A stretch of DNA of 64,000 bases, from assembly GCF_025244905.1 (NCBI RefSeq), contig NZ_CP104285.1, positions 930,001 to 994,000 of the forward strand. Reading direction: 5' to 3'. Of the stretch, positions 37,149 to 48,046 are shown one piece after another. Origin of the DNA: Enterobacter mori. Its GTDB lineage: Bacteria > Pseudomonadota > Gammaproteobacteria > Enterobacterales > Enterobacteriaceae. The position numbers were made by a program, and so were the translations under genes. The notes under the pieces were generated by a model. It was given only the letters and a program-made list of their open reading frames with translations, was not told where the DNA came from and did not search any database. The first letter of the stretch is position 1. Each line of letters opens with the position of its first letter.

Positions 37149-37958
37149 TCAGGATTTACTCAGCTTCTCTGATTTTTCCATGCATTTTGCCATCGCCTCG
37201 ATGACGGCAGCACGGAATCCGCGCTCTTCCAGCACACGCACGGCTTCAATCGTTGTGCCGCCCGGAGAGCAGACCATATCCTTCAGTTCACCCGGATGTT
37301 TACCCGTCTCCAGTACCATTTTGGCAGAGCCCATGACGGCCTGCGCGGCGAATTTATACGCCTGCGCGCGCGGCATACCGCCCAGCACCGCGGCATCCGC
37401 CATCGCTTCAATAAACATAAAGACATACGCGGGGGCTGAACCGCTTACGCCGACAACCGGATGGATCATCGATTCAGAAATGACTTCTGCCTCACCGAAG
37501 CAGCGGAAAATGTTCAGGACATCCGCCACGTCTTCGGAGGTGACCAGCGCGTTAGGGGTGATAGATGTCATCCCGGCGTTGACCAGAGAAGGGGTATTTG
37601 GCATTGCGCGGACGATTTTACGGTCGTGACCGAGTGCGCGAGCCAGCTGGTCGAGCGTCACACCGGCGGCAATGGACACCACCAGCGTCTCTTTATTCAG
37701 ACTGGAGGTGATATCGCTCAGCACTTTGATCATGATGTTCGGCTTCACGGCACCAAAGACGATATCCGCGACCTGGGCGACCTCCTGTGCGCTTTCGGCG
37801 GCGTTGATACCGTACTCATCATGCAACGCTGCGACTTTATCCGGTGATGGGGTATAGACCCAAATCTGTCCCGGTAGTACCTGCCCGCTGGCGATCAGGC
37901 CACCCAGGATGGCTTTGCCCATGTTACCGCAGCCGATAAACCCGATTTTCTTGTCCAT
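37149..37958 (-). CDS. proC: Pyrroline-5-carboxylate reductase ProC
   Basis: Reduces 1-pyrroline-5-carboxylate to proline with NADPH, the last step of proline synthesis. The 269-residue protein has the Rossmann motif GFIGCGNMG at the N-terminus and the family signature around MVCSPGGTTIEAVRVLEERG. I use ATG 37958 with GGAGAG 6 bases upstream; an in-frame GTG three bases earlier is possible. Confidence 0.96.
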   Translation of the reverse strand: MDKKIGFIGCGNMGKAILGGLIASGQVLPGQIWVYTPSPDKVAALHDEYGINAAESAQEVAQVADIVFGAVKPNIMIKVLSDITSSLNKETLVVSIAAGVTLDQLARALGHDRKIVRAMPNTPSLVNAGMTSITPNALVTSEDVADVLNIFRCFGEAEVISESMIHPVVGVSGSAPAYVFMFIEAMADAAVLGGMPRAQAYKFAAQAVMGSAKMVLETGKHPGELKDMVCSPGGTTIEAVRVLEERGFRAAVIEAMAKCMEKSEKLSKS

Positions 37959-38063
37959 CACGTCTCTCCGTTATTATGCGTTGTTATCTCTGATTGATAG
38001 GCTTATAGCTTAACAACGAAAAGCAGGCGACAATAGCCGTCAATGCGATAGAAGGGTGACAAC

Positions 38064-38522
38064 ATGGCGATTTGGGTTGATGCGGATGCCTGTCCGAATG
38101 TGATTAAAGAGATTTTGTTCCGCGCCGCCGAGCGCGTGCAGATGCCATTAACGCTGGTGGCGAACCAGAATATCCGCGTGCCGCCTTCCCGGTTCATCCG
38201 CTCTTTGCGCGTACCGGCCGGGTTCGATGTGGCGGATAATGAGATTGTGCGGCTGTGCAGCGCCGAGGATTTAGTGATCACGGCGGATATTCCCCTGGCC
38301 GCGGAAGTGCTGGAGAAAGGGGCGGCAGCGCTGAACCCGCGCGGTGAACGTTATTCGCCGTCGACGATTAGGGAAAAGCTCACCATGCGCGATTTTATGG
38401 ACACCATGCGCGCCAGCGGCATACAGACTGGCGGGCCGGATAGTCTGTCCCAGCGTGACCGCCAGCAGTTTGCTGCCGAGCTGGATAAATGGCTGCTGGA
38501 AGTAAAGCGCCGCACGGCGTAA
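38064..38522 (+). CDS. yaiI: UPF0178 family protein YaiI
   Basis: A 152-residue cytoplasmic protein of the DUF188/UPF0178 family, related to PIN-like nuclease folds. The conserved acidic motifs are visible in [14 protein letters not shown] and [22 protein letters not shown]. It is collinear with E. coli YaiI. Its function is not established. Confidence 0.92.
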   Translation: MAIWVDADACPNVIKEILFRAAERVQMPLTLVANQNIRVPPSRFIRSLRVPAGFDVADNEIVRLCSAEDLVITADIPLAAEVLEKGAAALNPRGERYSPSTIREKLTMRDFMDTMRASGIQTGGPDSLSQRDRQQFAAELDKWLLEVKRRTA

Positions 38523-38667
38523 TGATAACCATTGTCAAAATGTGGTACAGTGTGGCCTCCACAGGGTTGTCATCCCGTACCGCTTTGCAGTAAAGTAAAC
38601 GCAACATCTTCTGCAATCATTTCTTTACAGTCTTCAGCCTTCCGGCATCAAGGGGAAACACCTGGTT

Positions 38668-39192
38668 ATGAACCCACCCATCTTTTTAGTTGGCCCTCGC
38701 GGCTGTGGGAAAACCACCGTTGGCCTGGAACTGGCGCGCGTGTGCCAGAGTCAATTTGTTGATACCGATCACTGGCTTCAGGAACATGCGGCTCAAACCA
38801 TCGCAGAGATTGTCGAAAAAGAGGGCTGGGAGAGCTTTCGCGCGCGTGAAACCGCCGCGCTGGAAGCGGTAACGTCACCTGCGACTGTCATTGCAACGGG
38901 AGGCGGCATTATTCTGGCGGAGTACAACCGGCAGTTTATGCGCGAAAAAGGGATTGTGATTTATCTCTGCGCGGCGGTCTCTACCCTGGTTGGACGTCTT
39001 GAAGCGTTTCCGGAAGAGGGGCAGCGTCCTGCGCTGACCGCGAAGCCGCTCAGCGAAGAAGTGAGTGAGGTGCTTGCGGAACGCGATGCGTTATACCGCG
39101 AGGTGGCACACCACGTTGTGGATGCCTCTGCTTCACCTGAAGAGGTTGTTATTCAGATTATTACCGCCCTTCGTTTGGCCTGCGCCAGCTAA
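38668..39192 (+). CDS. aroL: Shikimate kinase II AroL
   Basis: Phosphorylates shikimate with ATP in the chorismate pathway. The 174-residue protein has a Walker [12 protein letters not shown], the shikimate-binding DTDHWLQ and ATGGGIIL segments, and the lid region. In E. coli it is repressed by TyrR and TrpR and shares an operon with yaiA and aroM. The leader upstream (38523-38667) holds a TTTACAG and GTAAAG-like halves, but I could not place a full TyrR box. Confidence 0.95.
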   Translation: MNPPIFLVGPRGCGKTTVGLELARVCQSQFVDTDHWLQEHAAQTIAEIVEKEGWESFRARETAALEAVTSPATVIATGGGIILAEYNRQFMREKGIVIYLCAAVSTLVGRLEAFPEEGQRPALTAKPLSEEVSEVLAERDALYREVAHHVVDASASPEEVVIQIITALRLACAS

Positions 39193-39236
39193 CTGCCGTC
39201 TATACTCATAGCTCAGACATAAAAAAAGGATGAGCT

Positions 39237-39428
39237 ATGCCAACCAGACCTCCCTATCCGCGTGAAGCACGCATTGTCACCGTCGAAAAAGGTCATGCCG
39301 ACCACACCGTGACCTGGTATCAGCTGCGTGCCGATCACCCCAAACCCGATTCGCTGATCAGCGAACATGAAACCGAACAAGAAGCGCTGGATGCGAAACG
39401 GCGCTACGAAGATCCCGATAAGTCCTGA
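39237..39428 (+). CDS. yaiA: Small protein YaiA
   Basis: A 63-residue cytoplasmic protein conserved with E. coli YaiA ([46 protein letters not shown]). It has a strong AAAGGA ribosome site. It is co-transcribed with aroL in E. coli; function unknown. Confidence 0.93.
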   Translation: MPTRPPYPREARIVTVEKGHADHTVTWYQLRADHPKPDSLISEHETEQEALDAKRRYEDPDKS

Positions 39429-39665
39429 TTAAATTCCTAAACCACGCAAAATAGTGCCTGAATCACACTTTTAACGCATCGTGAATGTTAAGCACGAGTT
39501 AATATTCAGTTATTACAGGGTGATTCGGTATGGCCCTGGGATCTTTACATTTCGGTGCAGAGATCCCCTGCTACGCTTGGTGCTGTTTTGTTGAAAAAAC
39601 GAACGGTGCAGCGTAGTGAGCCTGTACCTGTGTAACAGTTGTGGTAGTAATGGAAGGCGATCAAA

Positions 39666-40343
39666 ATGAAGGCGACATTGGCGATCCTCACTATTGGTGT
39701 GGTCCCTGTAAGCGAAGTATTACCGCTCTTAACCGAGCATGTCTCTGAACAACAGATCACCCATCTTAGCCTGTTGGGTAAGATGAGTCGTGAAGAGGTA
39801 ATGGAAGACTACGCGGTGGATGAAGGGGAGGATCTCCTGGCGACGTTATTAAGTGACGGTAAACTGGCGCATGTGTCACGCCAGAAAATCGAGCGCGCGC
39901 TTCAGGGTGTTATTGAAGTGCTCGATAATCAGGGTTATGACGTCATTTTATTAATGAGCACCGCACCGATCACAGGACTGGTTGCGCGTAATGCGATTTT
40001 GCTGGAACCGATGAGAATTATTCCGCCGCTAGTGGCCTCGATTGTCGACGGTCATCAGGTGGGGGTCATCGTTCCCATCGAGGAACTGATGGATAACCAG
40101 GAGGCAAAATGGCACGTGCTGGAAAAAGTCCCGTTCTATGCGCTGGCTAATCCGTTCTGGGACAGTGAAGAAGCGCTCATTGCCGCAGGACGGGAGCTGA
40201 TGGAGAGAGGCGCGGATGTGTTGATTCTGGACTGCCTCGGCTTCCATCAGCACCATCGCGATTTACTGCAAAAAGCACTCGATATACCGGTGCTGTTGTC
40301 CAATGTTCTGATGGCGCGTCTGGCGTCCGAATTACTGGTGTAA
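39666..40343 (+). CDS. aroM: AroM family protein
   Basis: A 225-residue cytoplasmic protein, collinear with E. coli AroM. It has alternating beta-alpha segments ([52 protein letters not shown]) like an Asp/Glu racemase-type fold. It belongs to the TyrR-controlled aroL group in E. coli, but its reaction is unknown. A 237-base gap with a long inverted repeat separates it from yaiA, so it may have its own promoter. Confidence 0.9.
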   Translation: MKATLAILTIGVVPVSEVLPLLTEHVSEQQITHLSLLGKMSREEVMEDYAVDEGEDLLATLLSDGKLAHVSRQKIERALQGVIEVLDNQGYDVILLMSTAPITGLVARNAILLEPMRIIPPLVASIVDGHQVGVIVPIEELMDNQEAKWHVLEKVPFYALANPFWDSEEALIAAGRELMERGADVLILDCLGFHQHHRDLLQKALDIPVLLSNVLMARLASELLV

Positions 40344-40358
40344 TGATTTTGCGTGACA

Positions 40359-40374
40359 GGCCATGAGCATGGCC
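40359..40374. other. Perfect palindrome between aroM and ppnP
   Basis: GGCCATGAGCATGGCC is a perfect inverted repeat with a 4-base loop, 16 bases after aroM and about 40 before ppnP. There is no T-run, so it may be a weak terminator or an operator. Confidence 0.4.
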
Positions 40375-40381
40375 CCTATAG

Positions 40382-40702
<321 letters not shown>

Positions 40703-40708
40703 TCTTAT

Positions 40709-40746
40709 TCCCTCTCCCCTTTGGGGAGAGGGACAGGGTGAGGGGA
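40709..40746. repeat. Palindromic repeat unit between ppnP and rdgC
   Basis: CCCTCTCCCC-TTT-GGGGAGAGGG (40710-40732, perfect 10-bp stem) is followed by the ACAGGGTGAGGGG tail. It is the same family as the repeats near 18.4, 42.7 and 52.5 kb. It lies between the stops of two convergent genes and could terminate both. Confidence 0.8.
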
Positions 40747-40748
40747 GA

Positions 40749-41663
40749 TTATCTCTGCGCTTCGCCGCCGAGACCTTCCACCAGATTCTGAATCAACGCG
40801 GCCAGTTCGCCGGTCATCAGGATGAAGTCCGCGTCAAAACGCTGGGCGTAATCTTCCCTGTCGATATCTTCGTTCTGATCGCGCAGCTCATCGCAGAATT
40901 TCAGGCGCTTCACGGAGCCGTCATCGCACATCACAAACTGAATGCGCTGCTGCCAGTCGAGTGCCAGTTTGGTCACGACTTTGCCCGCTTCAATGTGTAC
41001 GGCGATCTCGTCGCTCACCAGATCCTGCTTCTTCGCGCGGATCACGCCGCCATCTTCCAGCAGGGCTTTCAGCTCGGCTTCATCAAGGATCTGGAAACCC
41101 TGTGCCGCAGCACCGCTGCGTACCCATTCGGTCAGCGTCAGCTCGATCGGCGTTTCCAGCGCCAGCGGAACGACCGGTAAAGAGCCAAGGCTTTTGCGCA
41201 GCAGGGCCAGCGTGTCTTCCGCTTTCTTGGCGCTGGCGCAGTCCACCATGATCAACCCGTTTACGGTGTCGATCCACATCATGGTCTGGCTGAAGCGGCT
41301 AAAGGCGCGCGGCAGCAGGGAGTGCAGCACTTCGTCTTTCAGCGAATCTTTTTCCGTCTTTTTCAGCTTACGGCCCTGTTCGGCTTCCAGCTTAAAGATT
41401 TTCGCTTCCAGCGCCTGCTTGACCACCGGCGTCGGCAGGATTTTTTCCTCTTTACGGGCGCAGACGATGATTTGACCGGTGCTGCTCACGTGGGTCAGGG
41501 CATCGCTTTGTGAACCCATCGGCGGAACCCAGCCGGTTTTGGCCATGTCCTGGCTACCGCAAGGGGAAAAGGAGTAAGCGGCTAACTGTTTTTCCATCTC
41601 TTCTGCACGCAGCGAAACGTCGCGGCTGAGACGGTAAACCATCAAATTTTTGAACCACAGCAT
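40749..41663 (-). CDS. rdgC: Recombination-associated protein RdgC
   Basis: A DNA-binding ring protein that restrains RecA; 304 residues, starting at [15 protein letters not shown] as in E. coli (a start 12 bases upstream is also in frame). The conserved [20 protein letters not shown] and [20 protein letters not shown] are present. A palindromic repeat ends two bases after its stop codon. Confidence 0.95.
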   Translation of the reverse strand: MLWFKNLMVYRLSRDVSLRAEEMEKQLAAYSFSPCGSQDMAKTGWVPPMGSQSDALTHVSSTGQIIVCARKEEKILPTPVVKQALEAKIFKLEAEQGRKLKKTEKDSLKDEVLHSLLPRAFSRFSQTMMWIDTVNGLIMVDCASAKKAEDTLALLRKSLGSLPVVPLALETPIELTLTEWVRSGAAAQGFQILDEAELKALLEDGGVIRAKKQDLVSDEIAVHIEAGKVVTKLALDWQQRIQFVMCDDGSVKRLKFCDELRDQNEDIDREDYAQRFDADFILMTGELAALIQNLVEGLGGEAQR

Positions 41664-41786
41664 GATAATTTCCACGGCCTTGTCGTTAAATCAGCGGGCA
41701 TGATAACGAATTGTCGCATCGCTTGCATTGCTAATCGGGTAGGCGGCTTCTACTCTGTTGATAATCAAAATAATGAGGAGTCTCTT

Positions 41787-42692
41787 GTGCGTATTGGGAT
41801 CGATTTAGGCGGCACCAAAACTGAAGTGATTGCGTTGAGCGAGCAGGGGGAACAGCTGTTTCGCCACCGCTTGCCTACGCCGCGTGATGATTATCACCAG
41901 ACTATCGAGACGATTGCCCGGCTGGTCGAGATGGCCGAGCAGGCAACAGGGCAGACGGGCAGCGTTGGAATGGGGATCCCCGGGTCGATCTCGCCCTACA
42001 CCGGCGTGGTGAAAAACGCCAACTCGACCTGGCTCAACGGCCAGCCGTTTGATAAAGATTTGAGCGCGCGTCTTAAACGCGATGTGCGTCTGGCTAACGA
42101 TGCCAACTGTCTGGCGGTATCGGAAGCTATCGACGGTGCAGCTGCAGGCGCCCAGACCGTTTTTGCGGTCATTATCGGTACGGGCTGCGGCGCGGGTGTC
42201 GCCTTCGGCGGTCGCGCCCACATTGGTGGCAACGGCACGGCGGGCGAGTGGGGGCATAATCCATTACCGTGGATGGACGAAGACGAACTTAAATATCGCG
42301 CTGAAGTGCCGTGCTACTGCGGAAAGCAAGGCTGTATAGAGACCTTTATTTCCGGTACGGGGTTTGCTACGGACTACCATCGCCTGAGCGGGCAGCCGCT
42401 GAAGGGGAATGAGATTATGCGTCTGGTTGAAGAACAGGATCCGGTCGCGGAACTGGCGCTTAGCCGGTATGAAATGCGGCTGGCGAAATCGCTGGCGCAC
42501 GTGGTTAACATTCTCGACCCGGATGTGATCGTGCTTGGCGGTGGGATGAGCAACGTTGACCGGCTGTACGCCACGGTGCCGAATTTGGTGAAACAGTGGG
42601 TTTTCGGCGGTGAGTGTGAAACCCCGATCCGCAAAGCGGTGCACGGGGATTCCAGCGGCGTGCGTGGCGCGGCTTGGCTGTGGCCACAGTGA
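41787..42692 (+). CDS. mak: Fructokinase/mannokinase Mak
   Basis: A ROK-family sugar kinase of 301 residues that phosphorylates fructose (and mannose). It has the ATP motif [12 protein letters not shown], the ROK zinc site (GHNPLPW and [12 protein letters not shown]) and the phosphate loop [11 protein letters not shown]. The start is GTG 41787 with TGAGGAG upstream, aligned with the E. coli N-terminus; an ATG at 41700 lies in non-conserved sequence. In E. coli araJ follows; here sbcC is next. Confidence 0.94.
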   Translation: MRIGIDLGGTKTEVIALSEQGEQLFRHRLPTPRDDYHQTIETIARLVEMAEQATGQTGSVGMGIPGSISPYTGVVKNANSTWLNGQPFDKDLSARLKRDVRLANDANCLAVSEAIDGAAAGAQTVFAVIIGTGCGAGVAFGGRAHIGGNGTAGEWGHNPLPWMDEDELKYRAEVPCYCGKQGCIETFISGTGFATDYHRLSGQPLKGNEIMRLVEEQDPVAELALSRYEMRLAKSLAHVVNILDPDVIVLGGGMSNVDRLYATVPNLVKQWVFGGECETPIRKAVHGDSSGVRGAAWLWPQ

Positions 42693-42715
42693 TAGATCTA
42701 CTGGTGCGGTCTGTT

Positions 42716-42793
42716 CCCCCTCACCCCTGCCCTCTCCCTCAAGGGAGAGGGGGATCAATTCCCTCTCCCCGTGGGAGAGGGCCAGGGTGAGGG
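42716..42793. repeat. Two palindromic repeat units between mak and sbcC
   Basis: Unit one has CCCTCTCCCT-CA-AGGGAGAGGG (42730-42751), preceded by the inverted tail CCCCCTCACCCCTG. Unit two has CCCTCTCCC-CGT-GGGAGAGGG (42761-42781) with the CCAGGGTGAGGG tail. They are head to head, as at 18.4 kb, and GGTGCGGTCT (42703-42712) next to them is shared with that locus. They fill the gap between convergent mak and sbcC. Confidence 0.8.
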
Positions 42794-42814
42794 CACCAGA
42801 TCGCCCCCCCCCAT

Positions 42815-45800
42815 CTATTCCACCGCAAACACCTTATCCAGCCTGCTATAGCCCAGCCCGTTAATCTTCTTCACCTTGATCTGCACCGGAATGCGCTCCT
42901 TCATCGCCTCAACGTGGCTGATCACGCCGATAGTTTTGCCAGTGGCGTTCAGCGCATCGAGCGCATCCAGCGCAGTATCCAGCGTTTCGCTGTCCAGCGT
43001 GCCGAATCCTTCGTCGAGGAACAGGGAATCGATCCGCGTCTTGTGACTCACTAAATCCGACAGCGCCAGGGCCAGCGCCAGGCTCACCAGGAAGCTTTCG
43101 CCGCCAGACAGGGTTCGAGTATCGCGCACCGCGTCCGCCTGCCAGGTATCGACCACTTCCAGCTCCAGCGCATCGCTGACTTTGCGCTGAAGCAGATAGC
43201 GTCCATGCAGGCGATTAAGCTGCTGATTAGCGAGCCAGACCAGATTATCCAGCGTCAGCCCCTGAGCGAATTTACGGAATCGGTCCCCGGTGCTGGAGCC
43301 AATCAGGGAATTCAGGTAGCCCCAGTCGTCAGCCAGGCGTGCTGCCTCTTCTATTTGCTGCATAAGCGCCTGCTGGTGCAGACGGTTATCGCTGTCCTGC
43401 TTGAGCTGCTGGCGGATTTCACCCTGATGCGTGGTGTTCTCACGAAGTTGATGTGCCAGTTGCTGCAATTGCGTTTGCAATGTTTGAACATCGGCGTCCA
43501 GCCCTTCCGGGCGCAGCGCCTGATGGTCCTGTCGCTGCCGGGTCGCTTGTGCGGAGAGTGCTGTCGCCTGCTGCACCTGGTTTTCCAGCGTCTGCTTTAG
43601 CTGCTCAAGGCGTCGAACGGTGTCGGCATCCAGCAGCGCAGAAAGGAACGCGTCCTGATCCTCAAAACAACTTGCAGCCAGTGCCGCGGCGAATTGCGCC
43701 TGTGACTGCTGCAAACGTTCGTTCTCAAGCGCCTCCTGCTGCTGTTGCGCCGTAAGCTGACTTTGCAGCGACACGCATTCGTCGTGAATTTCGCGCCAGT
43801 TCGCGGGTATCGCCGTTTCGGCTTCAGTGGCCTCCGCTGCCGGAAGGGTGTCGAGCACCGGCGTCAGGGCGTTAATACGCTCCAGCGTCGCGCCGTGCTG
43901 GGTCTGTTTCTCCTGCCACTGTGCGTATTCACTTTCACGTGAGGCGAGCCAGACGGATTCAGTGCCTGCATCTGGAATACCCAGCGACAGCGTATGCAGG
44001 GACGTTTCCACTGCCTGACGCGTCGCCGCAAGCTGTTGCTGGTACTGACGCTCCTGTTCTTCCTGCTGGCTAAGCTGGGTTTGTAGGGTCAAACGCTGGC
44101 TGAGCTGGTAAAGCTGCTGCTCGTAGTGCTCCTGCTCGCTCATCCACGGGGCAATATCCTCCTGAATATTCAGCGTAATATTCAGAGAGGCACACACCTC
44201 CAGCCACTCTTTAGTGAGCGCTTGCTCTTCCTGAGAGAGCGCCTGCGCTTCGTCTGTCTCGCGTTGGATCTGCTGTGACAGGGCATTAACCTGGCCGAGA
44301 ACTAACAAACCTTCATCTTTGAGTGCGGCGACCTCTTTTGCTAACCGATCGCGGCGGCGTTGATTTTCACTGAGCTCCAGCGCCTGGTATGCCGTCACGG
44401 CGGGATGGGTAGTGGAGCCGCACAGCGGGCAAGGTAGCCCGGCCTGGAGTTGAGCACGCTCCGCCTCAAGGCCTTTGATTTTCTCTTCCTGCCTGCATAG
44501 CGTTTCAACGTCCAGATAATGCTGGTTTTTTTCTTTATACTGCTGGCGGCGTTGTGCCAGCGTTTCGTTAAGCGCGACCAGCCCGGCCTGTGCTTTTTGC
44601 ACGCTTTCGGCATTCTGGCGCTGACGTTTTTGCAGCGGTTGATAGCGGGCATGGAGAGCTGTCAGGCGCTGGCGCGTAGACCGGGTTTGCGCCTGTTTCT
44701 CCATCGCCATTGCGGCTTCGTCAGCCGTCAGCGTGAGGGAACTTTCTGGCAGTCCTGACAGCTTATGGCGTAATTCAGTGATACGCGCAGCAAGCGTAGT
44801 GAGCTGATTTTTATCGCGATTAAGCTGGGAGAAGTGAGCCCGCCAGCCTGCAATCTCCTGGCCCCACAGGCGGTACCGCTCATGGTCTGCCAGCCACTGT
44901 GCCAGTGCCGCCAGTTCTGTCTGCAGCTGCGTATGAGTATGTAAAGCGCCGTTGCGGATCCGCGAACGCAAGGCGGTTTTTTCCAGTAAGCGAGTATTTA
45001 CTTCAACAATACGCTGCTTCGTTTGCGCCAGGCGTGATGCCTGTTCTTGTTGATGTTCCCACAGTGGGCGGAGTTGGGATGCGGGTTGCGCGAGCTGGAG
45101 CTTTGCCAGATCGGGCGCCGCATCGGCCAGCGCCTGTTGCGTCTGCTGCTGTAAGATCGTGGCGCGCTGCTGTTCGCGGATAAGCTCCTCGCTGCGCGTA
45201 AGCCACTGAAATTCTTTCTGATGGTTCTGCTGCTGCGCCAGCAGGGTTTTCTCTTCGTCAGTAAGTGCCTGCAAACTTTGCTGCAACTGCTGCTGCTGTT
45301 CTTCGCTCAACAGGACAACGCCTGCCGCTTGCGCTTCGCACATCTCAAGCGCATTGCGCGCGGCTTTGTGTTTTTCAAACACCATGGCGGAAATCTGGCC
45401 GTAGATCTCGGTGCCGGTTAGCTCTTCCAGCAGCTCCGCACGATCGCTCGGTTTGGCGTTAAGGAAGGCTGCAAACTGTCCCTGAGAGAGCAGCATTGAG
45501 CGGGTAAAACGGCCGTAGTCCAGCCCGGTAAGTGCTGCCGTTTGTTCCAGTTTATCCGTCACTTTGTCGGCGAGGATTTTTCCGTCTTCACAGCGTGCCA
45601 GCTCCACGCGCGGGGCCTGCAGGTTCCCGTCAGGCTGATTGCGCGCACGGTTCTGGCTCCAGAACGCACGATAGGCGATGCCTTTTACCTCGAACTCCAC
45701 TTCCGCCAGGCACTCGGCGGTGTCGCGCGTCATCAGGTCGTTTTGCGCCTGAGAGACCTTTTGCAGTCGTGGCGTTTCGTGGTAAAGCGCCAGGCAGATG

Positions 45801-45946
45801 GCGTCGAGCAGGGTGGTTTTCCCGGCACCGGTAGCACCGGTAATGGCAAACAGCCCGTTGCTGGCAAATGGCTCAGCGGTAAAGTCGATTTTCCACTCGC
45901 CCTTGAGGGAGTTCAGGTTTTTCAGGCGCAGGCTGAGAATTTTCAT
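42815..45946 (-). CDS. sbcC: Nuclease SbcCD subunit C
   Basis: The 1043-residue SMC/Rad50-like ATPase of the SbcCD nuclease, which cuts hairpins and palindromes. Walker A ([20 protein letters not shown]) is near residue 36, long Gln-rich coiled coils follow, the zinc hook CPLC lies near residue 500, and the signature [20 protein letters not shown] and Walker [13 protein letters not shown] are at the C-terminus. It overlaps sbcD by 4 bases, so both are co-translated. Confidence 0.96.
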   Translation of the reverse strand: MKILSLRLKNLNSLKGEWKIDFTAEPFASNGLFAITGATGAGKTTLLDAICLALYHETPRLQKVSQAQNDLMTRDTAECLAEVEFEVKGIAYRAFWSQNRARNQPDGNLQAPRVELARCEDGKILADKVTDKLEQTAALTGLDYGRFTRSMLLSQGQFAAFLNAKPSDRAELLEELTGTEIYGQISAMVFEKHKAARNALEMCEAQAAGVVLLSEEQQQQLQQSLQALTDEEKTLLAQQQNHQKEFQWLTRSEELIREQQRATILQQQTQQALADAAPDLAKLQLAQPASQLRPLWEHQQEQASRLAQTKQRIVEVNTRLLEKTALRSRIRNGALHTHTQLQTELAALAQWLADHERYRLWGQEIAGWRAHFSQLNRDKNQLTTLAARITELRHKLSGLPESSLTLTADEAAMAMEKQAQTRSTRQRLTALHARYQPLQKRQRQNAESVQKAQAGLVALNETLAQRRQQYKEKNQHYLDVETLCRQEEKIKGLEAERAQLQAGLPCPLCGSTTHPAVTAYQALELSENQRRRDRLAKEVAALKDEGLLVLGQVNALSQQIQRETDEAQALSQEEQALTKEWLEVCASLNITLNIQEDIAPWMSEQEHYEQQLYQLSQRLTLQTQLSQQEEQERQYQQQLAATRQAVETSLHTLSLGIPDAGTESVWLASRESEYAQWQEKQTQHGATLERINALTPVLDTLPAAEATEAETAIPANWREIHDECVSLQSQLTAQQQQEALENERLQQSQAQFAAALAASCFEDQDAFLSALLDADTVRRLEQLKQTLENQVQQATALSAQATRQRQDHQALRPEGLDADVQTLQTQLQQLAHQLRENTTHQGEIRQQLKQDSDNRLHQQALMQQIEEAARLADDWGYLNSLIGSSTGDRFRKFAQGLTLDNLVWLANQQLNRLHGRYLLQRKVSDALELEVVDTWQADAVRDTRTLSGGESFLVSLALALALSDLVSHKTRIDSLFLDEGFGTLDSETLDTALDALDALNATGKTIGVISHVEAMKERIPVQIKVKKINGLGYSRLDKVFAVE

Positions 45947-47148
45947 GCGTTTTCTCCCTCATCGTTAAGCACATGCAGGGTATGCGTGAACAGCTCGTTG
46001 AGCCTTACTCGCTTCGCGTCGTCAATCTCTTCCTGAGACAACCGGCGCGCAAACACCTCTTCGACCCGCAGTTCACTCAGCGTTTCACGCTGTGCACCTA
46101 ACAGAATTTTCTCGCGCTGCTCCCGGCTGCGGCGAACCAGTAAGACCTCGACGGGCAGATCTTCCGTCAGTGCCTGAATTTTTCTTTGCATATCATGCAG
46201 GTAGTCATCGGTGGTGATTTCGATATCCAGCCAGACGGGCGGAGCCTGCTCGACACCACGCCACTGCTCAAGTTGTTCAGCAATGGCCGCCAGATCGCCT
46301 TTTAGCACGGCCAGTGGTTGGGTAACGGGCACGTCCAGCGTCTCGACAGCGCTGAGTTTACCGTCGGTAAAACTGACCAGATGCACGGATTTGGCTTTGC
46401 CTGTTTCATCGAAGCTGAGTGAAATGGGTGAGCCGCAATAGCGGATATGCTCGCAGCCGCCGACGATCTGCGCGCGGTGAATGTGTCCGAGCGCAATGTA
46501 GTCGGCTGGCGGGAAGTTCTGCGCCGGGAAGGCATCCAGCGTGCCGATATAGATGTCACGTACGGCGTCACTTTTACTGGCCCCAACGGTAGTGAGATGC
46601 CCGGTCGCAATCACCGGGATTGCCGCTTCGCCGCGCAGGGCGCAGGCATCGGTATGCTGCTGGTGATAATAATCAGTGATAGCCTGTAATAAATGCTGTT
46701 GCTTTTCGCCGCCGGAAAGTCCCGCCTGGCTTTGTACGATATCGCGCGGACGCAAAAACGGAATGGGACACAGCACCGCTCCCGGCGTGCCGTCACGTTT
46801 TTTCAGGATCTGCGGGGCATGTCCGGCGCTGGCCACCACGGTGGTATTGAGAAACGCCAGAATATCGCGGGATTCATTCAGCGTGGCCACAGAATCGTGA
46901 TTTCCGGCGACAATCACCAGATGACAGCCGGTCTGCTGCAGATTCACCACGAAACGGTTATAGAGCTCACGCGCATAGCTGGGAGGTGAACCGGTATCGA
47001 AGATATCACCCGCCACAATAATCGCGTCCACCTCGTGCGTCTGGGCCGTCTCCAGCAGCCAGTTCAGGAAGGCTTCATGTTCAGCCGCACGGCTTTTGCT
47101 GTAAAAATTTTGACCCAGATGCCAGTCCGAGGTGTGAAGTATGCGCAT
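45943..47148 (-). CDS. sbcD: Nuclease SbcCD subunit D
   Basis: The Mre11-like metallo-phosphoesterase nuclease subunit (401 residues; roughly the E. coli length). Metal motifs are clear: [26 protein letters not shown], and ALGHIHRAQ. It precedes sbcC in one operon and is divergent from phoB across 187 bases. Confidence 0.95.
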   Translation of the reverse strand: MRILHTSDWHLGQNFYSKSRAAEHEAFLNWLLETAQTHEVDAIIVAGDIFDTGSPPSYARELYNRFVVNLQQTGCHLVIVAGNHDSVATLNESRDILAFLNTTVVASAGHAPQILKKRDGTPGAVLCPIPFLRPRDIVQSQAGLSGGEKQQHLLQAITDYYHQQHTDACALRGEAAIPVIATGHLTTVGASKSDAVRDIYIGTLDAFPAQNFPPADYIALGHIHRAQIVGGCEHIRYCGSPISLSFDETGKAKSVHLVSFTDGKLSAVETLDVPVTQPLAVLKGDLAAIAEQLEQWRGVEQAPPVWLDIEITTDDYLHDMQRKIQALTEDLPVEVLLVRRSREQREKILLGAQRETLSELRVEEVFARRLSQEEIDDAKRVRLNELFTHTLHVLNDEGENA

Positions 47149-47262
47149 AGCTGTTCCGTGGCAAAATTGAGAAAGCAGGATTATAAACTGTCAGGGAGTG
47201 GAAAATAACCGCTGTAATAAAACAACAGTTTGCCATTTATAGTGGTAAGGTTTTTCATAAAT

Positions 47263-47280
47263 CTGTCATAAATCTGACGC
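47263..47280 (+). promoter_or_regulatory. Pho box of the phoBR operon
   Basis: CTGTCATAAATCTGACGC is a two-repeat PhoB box, and the surrounding TTTTTCATAAAT context matches the E. coli phoB promoter. It supports autoregulation by PhoB. The box is 56 bases before the phoB start. Confidence 0.88.
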
Positions 47281-47335
47281 ATAATGACGCCGCATTACAA
47301 ACTTGTAACTTAAATAAGATAAGACAGGGCAAAGT

Positions 47336-48025
47336 ATGGCGAGACGTATTCTGGTCGTAGAAGATGAAGCTCCAATTCGTGAAATGGTGTGCTTCGTGCT
47401 CGAACAAAATGGCTTCCAGCCGGTTGAAGCGGAAGATTATGACAGCGCGGTGAACCAGCTGAATGAACCCTGGCCCGATCTGATTCTGCTTGACTGGATG
47501 TTGCCTGGCGGCTCTGGACTGCAGTTTATCAAACATCTAAAACGTGAAGCGATGACCCGCGATATTCCGGTGGTCATGCTCACAGCGCGCGGTGAAGAAG
47601 AGGATCGCGTGCGCGGTCTGGAAACCGGCGCGGACGATTACATCACCAAGCCGTTCTCCCCCAAAGAACTGGTTGCTCGCATCAAAGCCGTTATGCGCCG
47701 CATTTCGCCGATGGCGGTAGAAGAGGTGATTGAGATGCAGGGCCTGAGCCTTGACCCCACCTCACACCGCGTGATGACGGGCGAAAATCCCCTCGACATG
47801 GGGCCTACCGAATTTAAACTCCTGCACTTCTTCATGACCCACCCGGAACGCGTATACAGCCGCGAGCAGTTGCTGAATAACGTCTGGGGAACTAACGTGT
47901 ATGTGGAAGACCGGACGGTTGATGTGCATATTCGCCGCCTGCGTAAAGCACTGGAGCTGAGCGGTCACGATCGCATGGTGCAGACGGTCCGCGGTACGGG
48001 TTATCGTTTTTCGACCCGTTTCTGA
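47336..48025 (+). CDS. phoB: Phosphate regulon response regulator PhoB
   Basis: A 229-residue OmpR-class response regulator. Receiver acidic pocket EDE near residue 9 and phosphoacceptor Asp in [11 protein letters not shown] (about residue 54), Thr in [11 protein letters not shown], Lys in [11 protein letters not shown]; the C-terminal winged helix is residues about 130-229 ([26 protein letters not shown]). It activates phoA, psiF, and its own operon here. Confidence 0.97.
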   Translation: MARRILVVEDEAPIREMVCFVLEQNGFQPVEAEDYDSAVNQLNEPWPDLILLDWMLPGGSGLQFIKHLKREAMTRDIPVVMLTARGEEEDRVRGLETGADDYITKPFSPKELVARIKAVMRRISPMAVEEVIEMQGLSLDPTSHRVMTGENPLDMGPTEFKLLHFFMTHPERVYSREQLLNNVWGTNVYVEDRTVDVHIRRLRKALELSGHDRMVQTVRGTGYRFSTRF

Positions 48026-48046
48026 ACAGTGACAGGAGTGTGACGC

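Noticed and set aside
38523..38667. TyrR or TrpR box before aroL
   Set aside because: Expected from E. coli, and partial halves (GTAAAG, TTTACAG) exist, but no full TGTAAA-N6-TTTACA or TrpR palindrome is visible.
42804..42812. Run of nine C bases beside sbcC
   Set aside because: It is outside coding sequence and next to GC-rich repeats; a phase-variable tract would need to lie in a promoter or frame. It could also be a sequencing artefact.
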